DNA from: Sipunculus nudus
Taxonomy: Eukaryota; Annelida; Sipuncula; Golfingiida; Sipunculidae
Reading direction: 5' to 3'
Assembly: GCA_026874595.1 (NCBI GenBank)
Contig: CM049308.1
Location: 38,806,027 to 38,870,026 of the forward strand
Length of the DNA stretch: 64,000 nt
The notes under the pieces were generated by a model, which worked only from the letters and a program-made list of their open reading frames with translations, searched no databases and had not been told where the DNA came from. This document shows positions 1-10,286 of the stretch, piece by piece; position 1 is the first letter of the stretch, and every line of letters begins with the position of its first letter. Both the position numbers and the translations under genes were made by a program.

Positions 1-119
1 TATAAGTTTACAGTTTATTCATGTTAAAATATAATTTCAACAAAGTGTAACGGGACAAAAGAAAAGTAAAACTGCAGTTGGAAGAAGTGATTTAGTGGTT
101 TTCATCGTTTCTTTCTTAT

Positions 120-208
120 TCATGCAAAAACGACCATGCATAAGTTTACGCGTTGCTCGGAGCAGTAAGCGTACATTTCTGGTAAGACAGATGTTGAATA
201 GAACTTAC
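120..208 (-). CDS. Possible read-through C-terminal tail of copy A exon 15
   Basis: If the GTAAGT after position 209 is not used as a donor, the frame continues for 29 residues (starting RKFYSTS) to a TGA at 120-122. Copy B keeps this frame open, but about 10 of 29 residues differ, far more than in the domain exons. A minus-strand AATAAA lies at 13-18. The tail may instead be intron, with a final exon outside the window; copy B offers a candidate at about 36,226. Confidence 0.4.
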
Positions 209-3200
209 GAGTCCCACGGCAGAAATTCATGCAATCAATCTCTCTGGCAAAGTTGTTATCATTACCGCCGCACCCGGTGAAGGAAAACGGAAAACATCCA
301 CCTCTAAATCTATCGTAATAAAACCGGGTTTTAGGTGTGGCGCCAGAACATGCTCCTCCCGTATTTCCGCTGTTACTCGACAATTGGCATACTGCGAATG
401 GGGCTACAATAAGGGAAACAGTGGACATAAAATACCCGCGATATTTATGACGATTAAAATTATGACGATCATTTATCGCAATGTTTATAACACACTAGCT
501 TGGAAAATGATTATGGTTATCCGAATCATTGTTATTCAGTACAAGCATATTGCAGTCAATTCCATTCAATTAAAATTATTAGTCCAATACGAAAATACAT
601 TATCAAATAAATCGATAAAACGACTTGATGCACGCACGAATCAAACCTGACATATTTAAAATTAATAGATATTTATGTTCAACACCAACCATTCCTCCGG
701 TCATTATTCTGACTTATTAAGATTTTTATGCATCACATTTTAACAGTACCTTGACAAACTGCTGTAGCTGGGCATGAGTTCGTGACACAGTTGTCTTGAG
801 TCTTCGGCCTACACTTGGCTCCCGCCGAGCAGGAAAGACGGGTAGCCTGCATAATAATAAGTGAAATTAGTTTTTGTTCATCTACTTTAACCAAGATGTA
901 AATTGATTTATTGTAAAGTTATAATAATAATAATAATAATAACAATAACTACGTATAAAATCTATGTAGATTGATGGTTGCTGAATTGACATATTCCACT
1001 TACGGATACATTTGCGAAACCGATAAATGCTTGGAGTTCTGGTTAGATTTATTGATAATTTGTGAGAATTTATGCATTACATCCGGGAATGTTCAGGTTC
1101 GGTCATCTGACTAATACCTGACTCCCTTCTCTGGGATATTCACTTCTGAAGAATTAATCATGTAACTTTCTTATCTTATTCAAATAGATAAGTGATCAGT
1201 GAAATTGTTGAGCGAGAAACTTTTAAGGGTTTGTGTTACATTGAAACCTTTAAAACTAACACGGGTAAAAAAAAACCAACACTTACGTCACAAGGGTTAT
1301 TATTGCATTTACATGTTTCACAGGTGGCGCCACTTTTTACTTCCCAGGTAAAACCGAAAGCACAGTTCTGGCATGGGGACGCATCACGTGTACAAGATCC
1401 CGGGTTGGTCAAGCAGTTGCAAATAGCGCACCCTCTGTTGTCATAAGTCACGGATCCCTGGCATGAGCATGATGTTGCACAGCATTCACAGGTACACTGA
1501 GCGGCGCTACTTCCAACTCTGAGAACTCCTTTTTGACCCAACGGACAAGAAACTCTCTGGCTACAGTCACAAGACGGTTGACAGTAGCATGATTCACAAT
1601 TGGTCGTAGGGTTGACCGTTTTAACAACCGTCTGCCCTGGAAGACAGTTACATTGTGGGGTTTGGCAGACCTGTGTAGGGTTGCCTGTGTTTGTACTTGT
1701 CTGTCTACATGAGCATACCGGACAACCATTCTGAATTTGTCCTGTTTCGTAACTTGTCCATCCGGGATTACATCCGCCGTTGCAGCTTTGACAAGTCGTG
1801 CTGGGGGTTGGCGTGGAAGAACACTGGCATACTGGACAATTTCCCCTCATCACAGCATATCCACTGCCTCCTGGGCAATGTGCGCAACTGTATGCTGCGC
1901 ATTGATTTGTGCCACCTGGAATATTATGTGTTAGGCATAATTTAGTTATGAAGCGATTTGTGCCAAAAGTATTTTATATATGTTTATTGAATTTTGCATG
2001 TGTGAAAGGCATTTTCTGTGAAAGGTATGTTAAAATTCCATTTACACATGAACCCATACAGGAGAGATAATAACTTTACAAATTTGAACAGATATTTGAC
2101 AATATGAAGTCATGGATAAAACTTAATAAAATCTGATTGAGATGTAAGCTATTAGTGACTAATCATTCGTGTATTTTGGTCCTGCTTTATTCAGGTGTTA
2201 TAGGATTTACAAAGGTTTTTATCTTTATAGGGCAGCCGGGATCATTTTGAATAAAAACGAAACTTAAAAGGCAAAAACCAGTCAACATACAAATCTGTTC
2301 AATTAGTGAGAAAATTCAACTTCAAAATCATAATTAATGTTTAGAGGAAAACCTTAATGTTCCTTATCGGGAACGGACTTTTAACAAATACTATACTCTA
2401 TTCCTTCAACCTTTGTTACCCTTTTTGATGAGAAAATCTTCAAAAAAATTATATTTTATAATTATATGTGAATCAAGAAATTAACATTTAATATCTCATT
2501 TATGTTTTTCAACTTGACTGTTTACAATGGTCTGATAAATCAGGTGTGTCCCTACATGAGTAAATTCATCTTTGGTTTAGTGCAAGGTTATATTTATATA
2601 GTGTGAAAATGACTTCTGACAGTCAAATGATAGTATGAAGCTGTCAGTTGATGCTGTTTTTGCATGTGAATAATGATGATTATTTTTAACATATTTCAAA
2701 ATATTGTAATAATGTTAGTAACAGTAGGCTTCTGAAGTACTGCAAGTTATTAAGTATATATGCAAGATCATTTATCCGATTAGCTAACAGGGCAAGGGAG
2801 GTTGGAACATGGTGATCATTCATTTTACATTATTTTGAGAACGTAACTTTTGTTAATGGGAAGGGCACAATGTTTTAAATGGGTCTGCACGTATTTGCAG
2901 GTCATTTCCTGTTATTCCTGAATGATAAAGCGCCGCACGCCTACACATTTATGAAGCATGCAAGCCAATGAGGTAGCGTGTCTTCAAATTGATTTCAAAT
3001 AGGATAATCTGATTACGAGGTCAGCCTAGTAAATTGGCTTCCACGTTCTTATAAGCAGTTTGGTTTCTTTTGACTTACTGTAGAATATTACCAGCCTAAT
3101 AAATTGGCTTCCCCGTTCTTATAAGCAGTTAGGTTTCTTTTGACTAACTGTAGAATATTACCTAGCTGTCGGTAATAATATTTAAATATTAAACTAGATG

Positions 3201-6200
3201 GAACCTACTTGCGGAAGACCCAACCAGTGTAATGGACCAAGACAAATAGACTAAAAAGAATATACGCGGCGTCTTATGATGATATTACGTCATCCATTTC
3301 ATCATGACAATCTTAAGGTAAGGCTGTCGAACGAAAAAAATGTGCACGCCTTCAAATGTTCTTGCTAGTAACAGCTTGTTCAGAATGCAAACATGGGTGA
3401 TTGCAAGATGGTCTATTTCTCAATATAGTTTATATTACTTTAGAATACCCTGTTAAATTTACTGTATACTAAAATGTAAAATAGAATTAAGCAGGGATTT
3501 CTGGGTAAGTGACATAATATCTTAATTTTCCTATTGGTGTCATCATCACTCCTCTCATATAAATGATTAAACTAAAAAAGGCCACTTACACGCTCTGATG
3601 CAGTCACTTTGCGACACAAATAGCACCCCACTGTTAGCTGAACATCCTCTCCACTGAAATGATTTACATCCGTCATTGGTGTAGTAGTACATCGTCTTCG
3701 GTGCCCTATTACAATTGCCGAAGGCGGCGGTGGGAAGTACCATACACATGTTCCGGTCTGAAATTCCAATGACAAGTAATATTATTCCTCATTTGTTTCC
3801 ACAAAGACCCTTTATGACAAATGAGCGAAAATCATATATTATTCAAAAGTTTTTATCCAATGATAATTAGTTTTTCTGTACATGTGACTCGCAACTTACT
3901 AGGGTTATGGGCAAAATTTGTAACTTGTTAAATTTATACATCCGATGAATGTATAAAAGTCATAATGCCGAATTTCCTTCTAAGATGATGAAAAAAAGTT
4001 TCAGTAATTACAGGTATATATCTATTATATTATAAACTTTAACTAATAGAAAAAATCATAATTGTATGACTTACAGTATTTACACAACTTCAGCTCAGAT
4101 TCTATGTCATAAGAGTTCCTAAAAGAACTAATGTTCAATAATGTGACAGTAAAGTAGGGAAATGATTTAACTTACCAACGCATTTTGGACTATAAGTTAC
4201 ACAGGCGGGGTAAGAGCTGCATCCAGACACGCATGTGAAGCCATTTGAGCAGGTACCACTCTACAAAACATATTTATACAATAACTTATCCCTATCGTAT
4301 AGGATATAATATAAACTCTGTTTATATACGTTTTATTAGTTGATTCGAAATTTATTTCGTTAAATTTTAGATATTTTGATGATTCTTATATATATTATAA
4401 AGTTGTGTTTTTTATTCCAATGAGGTTCAAAATATTGATTTGTTATAAATACAAACCGTGCACGTTGACGTTGTTGGCGTTGAGGTACCGGGACATATAC
4501 AGGAGACCGGACAGTTGTTGCTATCTCGGGTCCAGCCGATGTTATTAACGCAGTTGCAAACAGGATCTGGACACACGTTAGGTGATGGGATAGCTACTCC
4601 CTCTGTAAATAAGAATGAATAAGAAAAAAAGTTAGCTACCAGCTTCATTTTACAGCAGCGAAAAACAACCCTAGTTTCCATAACACAGTTCAGAAGACCT
4701 GAACAAAACAGAGCAATACGATGTTAAGAGACCAATTTGACTATATAATCGACACTAATATATTAGTATTAATGTATACTAGATATTTTAATAAATTTTA
4801 ATTTAAGTCATGCCTAGCTATCGGAAATGGAGCTCCGACAAATAGTAGCAGGCTTTATATGTGTCAATATATATATAAATGTACGTGAGTATAGAAGAAT
4901 TTCTGCTTTAGAGAAAAAAAAATGACTTTAAGCGACCATAATCAAAATGAAATCTATCATCCAAAAGGGATCCACCATTATATCCAGCATTTAATATTCT
5001 TCATAGAATCCTTGATCCTGCTGGATCCAGAAAGGATAGATAGAAGAAAGTTTATGATGACTATCCTTATTATTCGTAAATCCTTATACGTTCCTTATTC
5101 CTGTTCACAACATTTCCTCCTTTGTTTTTGTATTCCGACGAACGAACATTTCGTGGGTATGATATTATGTCTGTTGACTGTATTTAATCCGTCTTTTTAG
5201 ATTTAATATAATTTATACACGAACTTACTGCAGACTTGTTCACAATTAGCGACCGTCATGAAGTTGTTTGGACCTGCACATCCGTGGAAAAACTGACGCG
5301 TACATTGTTTGGTGACGTTGTTGAAAACAAACCGGGCTTCACTATAACTGGTTTTTTCCGTGCAACTCCTTGGATCAGCATTACAAATATCCTGGTAATC
5401 TGAAAGAAAAATCAAGGTGGAAACAATATTTTACATGTTCTTTCAGGACACTTGAGAAAGGGCAGTTGGCATGTTATTTCTTTAAAAATGGATTCTTTAC
5501 ATATTTACTTAAAGCTCGGGCGAATTGAATAAGCTAGAGACGTTTTAAATAAAAGGAATGAAAACTTTCAAATGTTGTTACATAATTCCATGTTACCATA
5601 TCCTAGTCTGCATATTTTAGGAGCTAGTTTAAAGGGGCCCAGATCCATATTTGACCTTTATTAACGAAAGGTAATCCCTTGGAGCTTATATAAAAATAGG
5701 CCAGAAAAAAAATGGATATCACTGCTTACAGGCTGCTTGTTTTGTTTATATCAACGTTAATATAATATGTGGGGGCTCGCCCAAATAAAACAAATTCAAC
5801 AAGGGCATCAGGCGGAAAGTCAATTAGCGAGAGCGTTGCAAATGACGTTTTGCAAGAAGTGACCTTTCTACCTCCTGCATTTATGCAACCTAACACCTTA
5901 GGTTTTATGTTTTCCCATTGCTGTGCTAAGAAACATGTTGCTGATAAGCGACTTCATACATCCTTCACGGAGGCCTTTTCAAAACTTTTCTTAACCAGAA
6001 TTAATCTTAGATCAAAATATACACAGAGGAAGCCAGAAATCACATAAATTCTTTTTTAAAGGTAGGTGTAATGGGTACCTTTAAAATCCCATTGTGGATA
6101 GATATACACGCTTTCGAGTAATATTACCCATAAATGTCAATAACAGATTCTTATTCAAAGAAAACCCTTAAAACACAGCATTTAACCTTTTTTTCTACAC

Positions 6201-8849
6201 GAAGTTGCTTGTCTTGTTAATTACACGTCAGCGTAAACAAATGTGTATTTGATATTGTAGGACTGTGTTACTGTAACCACCTGGAGTGACCAAACCGTTT
6301 ACTTACTGACGCAGACACCTTGGGCTGAGCAGGGGGGATTTCTGCATGTCTGTGGAACAGAAACTCGGCATCTTTGACCAGCAGCACATTGTGCACTCAC
6401 ACTCTTTAAAATGGTGAGAGAAAAAGATAGAGAACATTAGACGAGAACATTTGAATACCATATCTTAGTTTATAGCATTGACAATTCTTGTTAATAATTA
6501 CTGATTTTTCCAATCTCATTATCATATTTAATCCTGAACTTTACAACGAAGCCACAAAATATAGATCCTACTGAATAACAATGTCAAGTCCTGTAACATA
6601 AGTCGAACTGAATGATATTCTTTTACCTGAACACAAATTTCTGTCAAATGTTTTCACAAATGATTGTTAAAGTTATGATTCATATTGCTTGATTCATGCT
6701 GGAACTCACCACACAGGGGTCTGGTCCACATTCACATAGCGGACAATCATTCTTATCCCGCTTGTATCCATAAATACAATTCAGACTGCAGTATTTCGGC
6801 AGACCTGTGCATGTACCTGTAAAAAGATAAAAACATGATCAGTTATAACATGGGTATATAAGTAAAGTATTTCAAATAAAACACAACCTGGAGTTTCATA
6901 TATGATGAAGTGCCTTGTGAGCTTCTTTCAAGAATATCTGTATATTTTCTAGTTGGAAATCAAAAACATCACGAAGAAGGTCGCATGAGGTTAAAGAGTC
7001 GATCTGTAGAGGTTCATGTATGAACCTTAAAGATATATTACGTGTCATTTTTTGTTAGATGACATCTTGGTAAACAGTATGTATTATGATTAAGTGTCCG
7101 TCTGCTGGATCCATACATGTGTTTAAATATTCTCTCCTGTTATTGGAGGTTACTTAATAAATAAATAAGTGAACGCTCACCTGGTGGGTGACATATATCC
7201 TGGCAAGCCTTCAAAGTTTGAAAGTTGTTTTTATTGGCCGGCTTACACTGGCCAAAATAGAAAGGCTGGCATTCTTTCTTGACAGAATTATAGTAGAATC
7301 TCGGCACCCAACTTTTGTTGCTGCAAAGGCCGGCTTCATCTTTAACCACCATACAGTCAGCATGTGGACTGAAAGCTATATAAAGAAAAGGATACAACAT
7401 GGAGGATTCTATCAAGAAACAAAATTAAAGGTTTTTTTAAGAATATTTTATGATTTAGGTAGTGTAACAAGCTTAAAATAGCACACAAAATAGTCTATGG
7501 CAATGGAGGAAGAATATTTGTTCCATTTATGCACAATAATTTGGAATGATGTTCGCAGCTATTTAATAATCAAGCTAACATACATCTATTAACATTGATA
7601 TCTGACTGTTGTTTACAACAAGTTAGCATTTATTTATGAAGGGTGATATTTCCCTGATGAGCAAAACTAGGTAAACAAGCGGATATTGATTTATTAACAA
7701 TGAAATTTGACTGATGTTCACAGCTATGTAAACAAGCTAACAGCCATTTATTAACAATGGTATTTGCGGAAAAGCTCTTACTTTTCTGAACACATGTATT
7801 CTCGCAGTCCAACCAAGACGTGTATCTGTTTTGATTGCCATCGCATCCCAAATAGATGAACTTTTTGCACTGGTTTGCCGTCATGTCGTAATACCATCTT
7901 TCCCGGGGAGGAATTGTTTGAGGACAGTATTTTCCCTCATTCTTGGGGTCCGTACATTTTGCTCCAGCCGGGTAGGCAGTATCTAAAGAGAGCAGTAATA
8001 TTATTAATATATAATCAACAAATTTATATATTATATTGTATATAATATCATTTATTATTATTATGTATGCACTTCAAAGCAGTGAGAACTTGTAAATTCT
8101 TACCTTCACATGTTGTTTTGCAGGACTCGTAGGTTTTGTAGTGATTTCCATTGGTAAGCTGACACCCAAATACGGTTAACTCACATTTCCTCGAGGTGAT
8201 ATTGTAGAAATACATATTAACCTTCAGACCACAGTTTCCCCTTTCTAATTTCAATTTACAGGATTCCTCTGTAATAAAAAAAACCAATCGATATGTCGAG
8301 GATATTAGCGAATATTGGACAGACATTCCGGATGCTAGAATATGTCCACGTTGCAAGTTTTGTTATTCTACATGGACTTCATTACCTGGAGGACATACTA
8401 AAGTCGACAAGATGCAGTGACGTTAACTACTGCCATTCATAACATCCATTAATTACATTATGAGACAACAAGAAACCTTCACTAATTGCGGTGGTCTGTC
8501 ATTATAGTGCTGGGGACATAATGGGGACATAATATTTATAGTAACTTTTTCCAGTTTTTTCAATAAACCTATAATCTAGTGAGATACTCACTGCTTGGAG
8601 GTACTTTGTCGCAATTAGTATTCAGACATGTACATTGGCAGGCATACTCAGAAAGGTGATTGTTGGCATTGCCGCCCTCTCCGTTATACTGGAACGGGTA
8701 ACACGTTTTGCTTGACGGTACATAATAATAGCGAAGTTCTGTCTTTGAGCCTGTACCAGGATCTTTATCTCCCGTACATTGTGCCTGACTTGTGGTAACT
8801 GCAAAACAAATATGTATCTGTTATTAAAATAGACTTCCATTCATGTGAG

Positions 8850-8898
<49 letters not shown>

Positions 8899-9341
8899 CT
8901 ACAAAATTTATTTATAGTAGTACTGATAGTTCAAATAGATAATATATTGTTAAATAGTTCAAAAGACGGCAAGCCAAGTTTACAAACAATTAATGGCAAC
9001 ATTTTACAATATAGAAATACCACATATATACCCTGAAAATTAATGTACTTGTTAAATGAAATAAATATACTTAAGCATAAGTAGAGTGTAATATCAATGT
9101 ATGCACATGTAGAGTTAACAATTTTTTTAAATATCCATGCTGTAATTTATTCTTATATATTTTCAATATTAGAAATATTAAATGTGAAATAGGCCGCCAT
9201 CATAATAACCAGCCATTTGATAATCTCGTATCCTCACATGCACTCTCATTTTTCACCGTGAGTGCGTATGTATATAAAATTCCACCCTGACTTACTTGCG
9301 AAGGCCAAAACGGACAGCGTCAAGACGACCGTTTTCAACAT
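120..9341 (-). CDS. Secreted multidomain Kunitz/antistasin protein, copy A (spliced)
   Basis: Fourteen coding exons on the minus strand join in a consistent reading frame with AG acceptors and GT donors. The product is about 836 residues, or 865 if the last exon reads through to the stop at 120-122. Domains by residue: signal peptide 1-15; Kunitz-like 16-84; Kunitz 85-139, 140-206 and 207-271; antistasin-like 272-307; five-Cys module 308-339; Kunitz 340-396; antistasin 397-445; five-Cys 446-473; Kunitz 474-529; six antistasin-like repeats 530-739; five-Cys 740-771; Kunitz 772-836. No transmembrane segment is seen. By family knowledge, Kunitz and antistasin domains are serine-protease inhibitor folds, and such mosaics occur in extracellular matrix and shell proteins. 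Secretion is well supported; an inhibitory role is inference, because no Kunitz domain here has a basic P1 residue. No orthologue name is claimed. Confidence 0.9.
209..403 (-). CDS. Copy A exon 15: seventh Kunitz domain
   Basis: The exon is phase 1 in and phase 1 out (195 nt). It encodes a full six-cysteine Kunitz domain from VCQLSS through CSGATPKTRFYYD and GGCFPFSFTGCGG to DCMNFC. The residue after Cys2 (P1) is Ser. The preferred acceptor follows a pyrimidine tract (TTGTAG); a second in-frame AG lies 12 nt inside the exon. The donor GTAAGTTCT follows the domain. Confidence 0.9.
750..846 (-). CDS. Copy A exon 14: five-cysteine module 3
   Basis: A 97-nt exon, phase 0 in and phase 1 out, translating as ATRLSCSAGAKCRPKTQ followed by DNCVTNSCPATAVCQ. 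The spacing C-x5-C-x7-C-x4-C-x5-C matches exon 8 exactly and exon 11 closely. I do not recognise a named domain. It always follows an antistasin exon and precedes a Kunitz exon. Confidence 0.88.
1287..1915 (-). CDS. Copy A exon 13: six antistasin-like repeats
   Basis: At 629 nt this is the largest exon, phase 1 in and phase 0 out. Its first two bases complete the sixth cysteine codon of the preceding Kunitz domain. It encodes about six cysteine-rich repeats with antistasin signatures: GNCPVCQC, NGCPVCSC, TNCESCYC, AQCTCEC, RGCAICNC and ATCETCKC. It ends in NNNPCD, parallel to the DPC that closes the exon 7 antistasin unit. Short Thr/Ser/Pro linkers separate the first repeats. Copy B lacks two residues (PT) here. 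In antistasin-family inhibitors these folds bind serine proteases; the target here is unknown. Confidence 0.9.
2380..2760. repeat. Intronic copy of a dispersed element (intron 12 of copy A)
   Basis: The stretch with GGTGTGTCCCT, CATCTTTG, GGTTATATTT and GCTGTCAGTTGATGCTG is matched in block B (about 38,880-39,180), and more loosely by 14,340-14,580 inside an insertion in block A. This points to an unnamed dispersed repeat family. The ends were not defined. The rest of the intron (1,916-3,589) shows no gene. Confidence 0.5.
3021..3161. repeat. Two-copy tandem duplication of about 72 bp (copy A only)
   Basis: Two adjacent units share AATTGGCTTCC, GTTCTTATAAGCAGTT and ACTGTAGAATATTACC with few differences. 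Copy B holds a single, more diverged unit near 39,472-39,542, so the duplication postdates the split of the two blocks or was lost in B. Confidence 0.8.
3590..3757 (-). CDS. Copy A exon 12: sixth Kunitz domain
   Basis: A 168-nt phase 1-1 exon encoding MCMVLPTAAFGNCNRAPKT then MYYYTNDGCKSFQWRGC and SDCIRA. The sixth cysteine codon is split across the intron into exon 13. P1 is Asn. The exon differs from copy B by only about three bases. Confidence 0.92.
4176..4260 (-). CDS. Copy A exon 11: five-cysteine module 2
   Basis: An 85-nt exon, phase 0 in and phase 1 out, encoding SGTCSNGFTCVSGCSSYPAC then VTYSPKCV. The spacing C-x5-C-x3-C-x5-C-x6-C is a shortened version of modules 1 and 3. It is too short for routine ORF detection but is preserved in copy B with good splice sites. 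Confidence 0.85.
4457..4602 (-). CDS. Copy A exon 10: antistasin-like domain
   Basis: A 146-nt exon, phase 1 in and phase 0 out, containing CPDPVCNCVNNIGWTRDSNN then CPVSCICPG and a Thr/Ser/Pro linker ending in TCT. The acceptor must be the second AG of CAGAG, because the other creates an in-frame stop. The donor is the weaker GTTTGT, also present in copy B. Confidence 0.88.
5229..5399 (-). CDS. Copy A exon 9: fifth Kunitz domain
   Basis: A 171-nt phase 1-1 exon encoding ICNADPRSCTEKTSYSEA then RFVFNNVTKQCTRQFFHGC and ANCEQVC. All six cysteines are present and P1 is Thr. The exon reads as identical to copy B over all 171 bases, including synonymous positions, while both flanking introns differ. 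Confidence 0.93.
5420..6306. other. Intron 8 of copy A, no gene seen
   Basis: About 0.9 kb of intron with a diverged counterpart in copy B (41,850-42,732). It contains short open frames that are not conserved between copies. No element termini or coding signal were recognised. Confidence 0.6.
6307..6403 (-). CDS. Copy A exon 8: five-cysteine module 1
   Basis: A 97-nt exon, phase 0 in and phase 1 out, encoding SVSAQCAAGQRCRVSVPQTC then RNPPCSAQGVCV. The pattern is C-x5-C-x7-C-x4-C-x5-C. It follows the antistasin exon 7, which ends in DPCV, so a sixth cysteine may come from that exon. Confidence 0.88.
6710..6816 (-). CDS. Copy A exon 7: antistasin-like domain
   Basis: A 107-nt exon, phase 1 in and phase 0 out, encoding CTGLPKYCSLNCIYGYKRDK then NDCPLCECGPDPCV. 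The GY..D.N.CP.C.C core is the antistasin signature. The exon is too short to show as a long ORF but is conserved in copy B. Confidence 0.88.
7181..7375 (-). CDS. Copy A exon 6: fourth Kunitz domain
   Basis: A 195-nt phase 1-1 exon encoding DCMVVKDEAGLCSNKSWVPR then FYYNSVKKECQPFYFGQC and LKACQDIC. All six cysteines are present and P1 is Ser. One conservative change (V/D) separates it from copy B. Confidence 0.93.
7782..7982 (-). CDS. Copy A exon 5: third Kunitz domain
   Basis: A 201-nt phase 1-1 exon encoding KCTDPKNEGKYCPQTIPP then RWYYDMTANQCKKFIYLGC and LDCENTC. All six cysteines are present. The residue after Cys2 is Pro, which is unusual for an inhibitory loop. Confidence 0.93.
8104..8268 (-). 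CDS. Copy A exon 4: second Kunitz domain
   Basis: A 165-nt phase 1-1 exon encoding SCKLKLERGNCGLKVNMYFY then NITSRKCELTVFGC and YESCKTTC. All six cysteines are present and P1 is Gly. NIT is a potential N-glycosylation site. Confidence 0.93.
8592..8798 (-). CDS. Copy A exon 3: divergent Kunitz-like domain
   Basis: A 207-nt phase 1-1 exon encoding QCTGDKDPGTGSKTELRYYY then VPSSKTCYPFQYNGEGG and YACQCTC. The YYY and C-x-PFQY core is Kunitz-like, but the second and fourth cysteines are missing. Those two normally form the disulfide that holds the reactive loop, so this domain is probably not a canonical inhibitor. Extra cysteines follow (CLNTNC). Confidence 0.88.
8852..8896. repeat. (TA)n microsatellite in intron 2
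   Basis: An uninterrupted AT/TA run of about 45 bp just upstream of exon 3 in the sense of transcription. It is absent at the equivalent site of copy B. Confidence 0.95.
9296..9341 (-). CDS. Copy A exon 2: start codon and signal peptide
   Basis: The minus-strand ATG at 9341-9339 opens MLKTVVLTLSVLAFA, a short signal peptide with a basic residue followed by a hydrophobic core. The donor GTAAGT follows at phase 1, matching every later Kunitz exon. Copy B starts MLKKVV. The exon 5' boundary in the untranslated part was not fixed; it probably lies within 30 bp above 9,341. Confidence 0.88.
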
Positions 9342-10286
9342 TTTGACTCCTTTAGAAGACGCGGTAAATTCTGGAAAAACATATTTTAACAGTTAAGGGG
9401 TGAATCAAAATGGTATATTGTGGACATTCTCTCGTAACAAAAAAAAAAAAAATTATAAATTAGCTTCTAAAATACTTGCTTGGCTCATAGAGGGCGCCAG
9501 TTGAATATTTCGTCCACATGAATGCATTTACGCTTTTGTAAAAGACTTTTGAAAAGCGACAACTCGTTTGTTTAGTTACTGTATAGACAACTATGTGAAG
9601 GCAGAGGATTTTAACGAAGAAGGCCGATGTAGTGTTGGCTCAGGTTAGCTTGGCAGCTTCATTATATTATTGTTACGTCTGATATCTCCATAACTCGTCA
9701 CCTTTTTAATGTTAAAGACATCTGCTGCTGTTTACGCAGAGTTTACTTCCGGTAATGTTCTGCGTCTTTTCTCGAAATTGTTATCAAGACCTGTCGTTAA
9801 ATGTACAAAAAGTAGAAGAAAATATTTTTACCAACATTCTTGCATCTTTTCCTTATATACTACAAGGACTTTTAATAAAATGCAGGGCTCATATCTATAT
9901 TATTGTGTTATCGATGGGCAAAATGATGAAGCACCCTTGGCGGATCGAAAGCTCGTATATTCAGTTTATTCATTAAGTCGTATTTATTCTTGTATCAATC
10001 AGTTTGTTCAAGAGACAGAGAGAGAGAAGGGGAGTGGGATGGAAAACATTTTTAGGGTCATGCTGAATAAAAAATAACACTATATAACACTATATCATAT
10101 TAGATATAGAGAGTATATTTCAAAACTATACAAATAGTTAACAAAAAAATTGAACTATTGTCTGTTGGTAGGATAATATTTCAGTCAAAGCCGGGGATTT
10201 GAAAAAATCTGTTAATTTTTTATTCTTAAAAAAACCGTTTGGGTAACAGCGTGTTATCGGAAACCGCACATATAAAAGACTTAGAT

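Noticed and set aside
95-280. Plus-strand frame of 61 codons over exon 15
   Set aside because: It lies antisense to a conserved Kunitz exon with good splice sites; it is a shadow frame.
1448-1945. Overlapping frames on both strands across exon 13
   Set aside because: Alternative frames of the antistasin exon; only the cysteine-patterned frame joins its neighbours in phase.
7188-7481. Plus-strand 97-codon frame
   Set aside because: Antisense shadow of the exon 6 Kunitz domain; a similar shadow occurs in copy B.
8845-9036. Frames rich in IYIYIY
   Set aside because: Translated TA microsatellite. The same applies to frames at 20.4-20.7, 49.7, 54.5-55.0, 59.8-60.1 and 62.9 kb.
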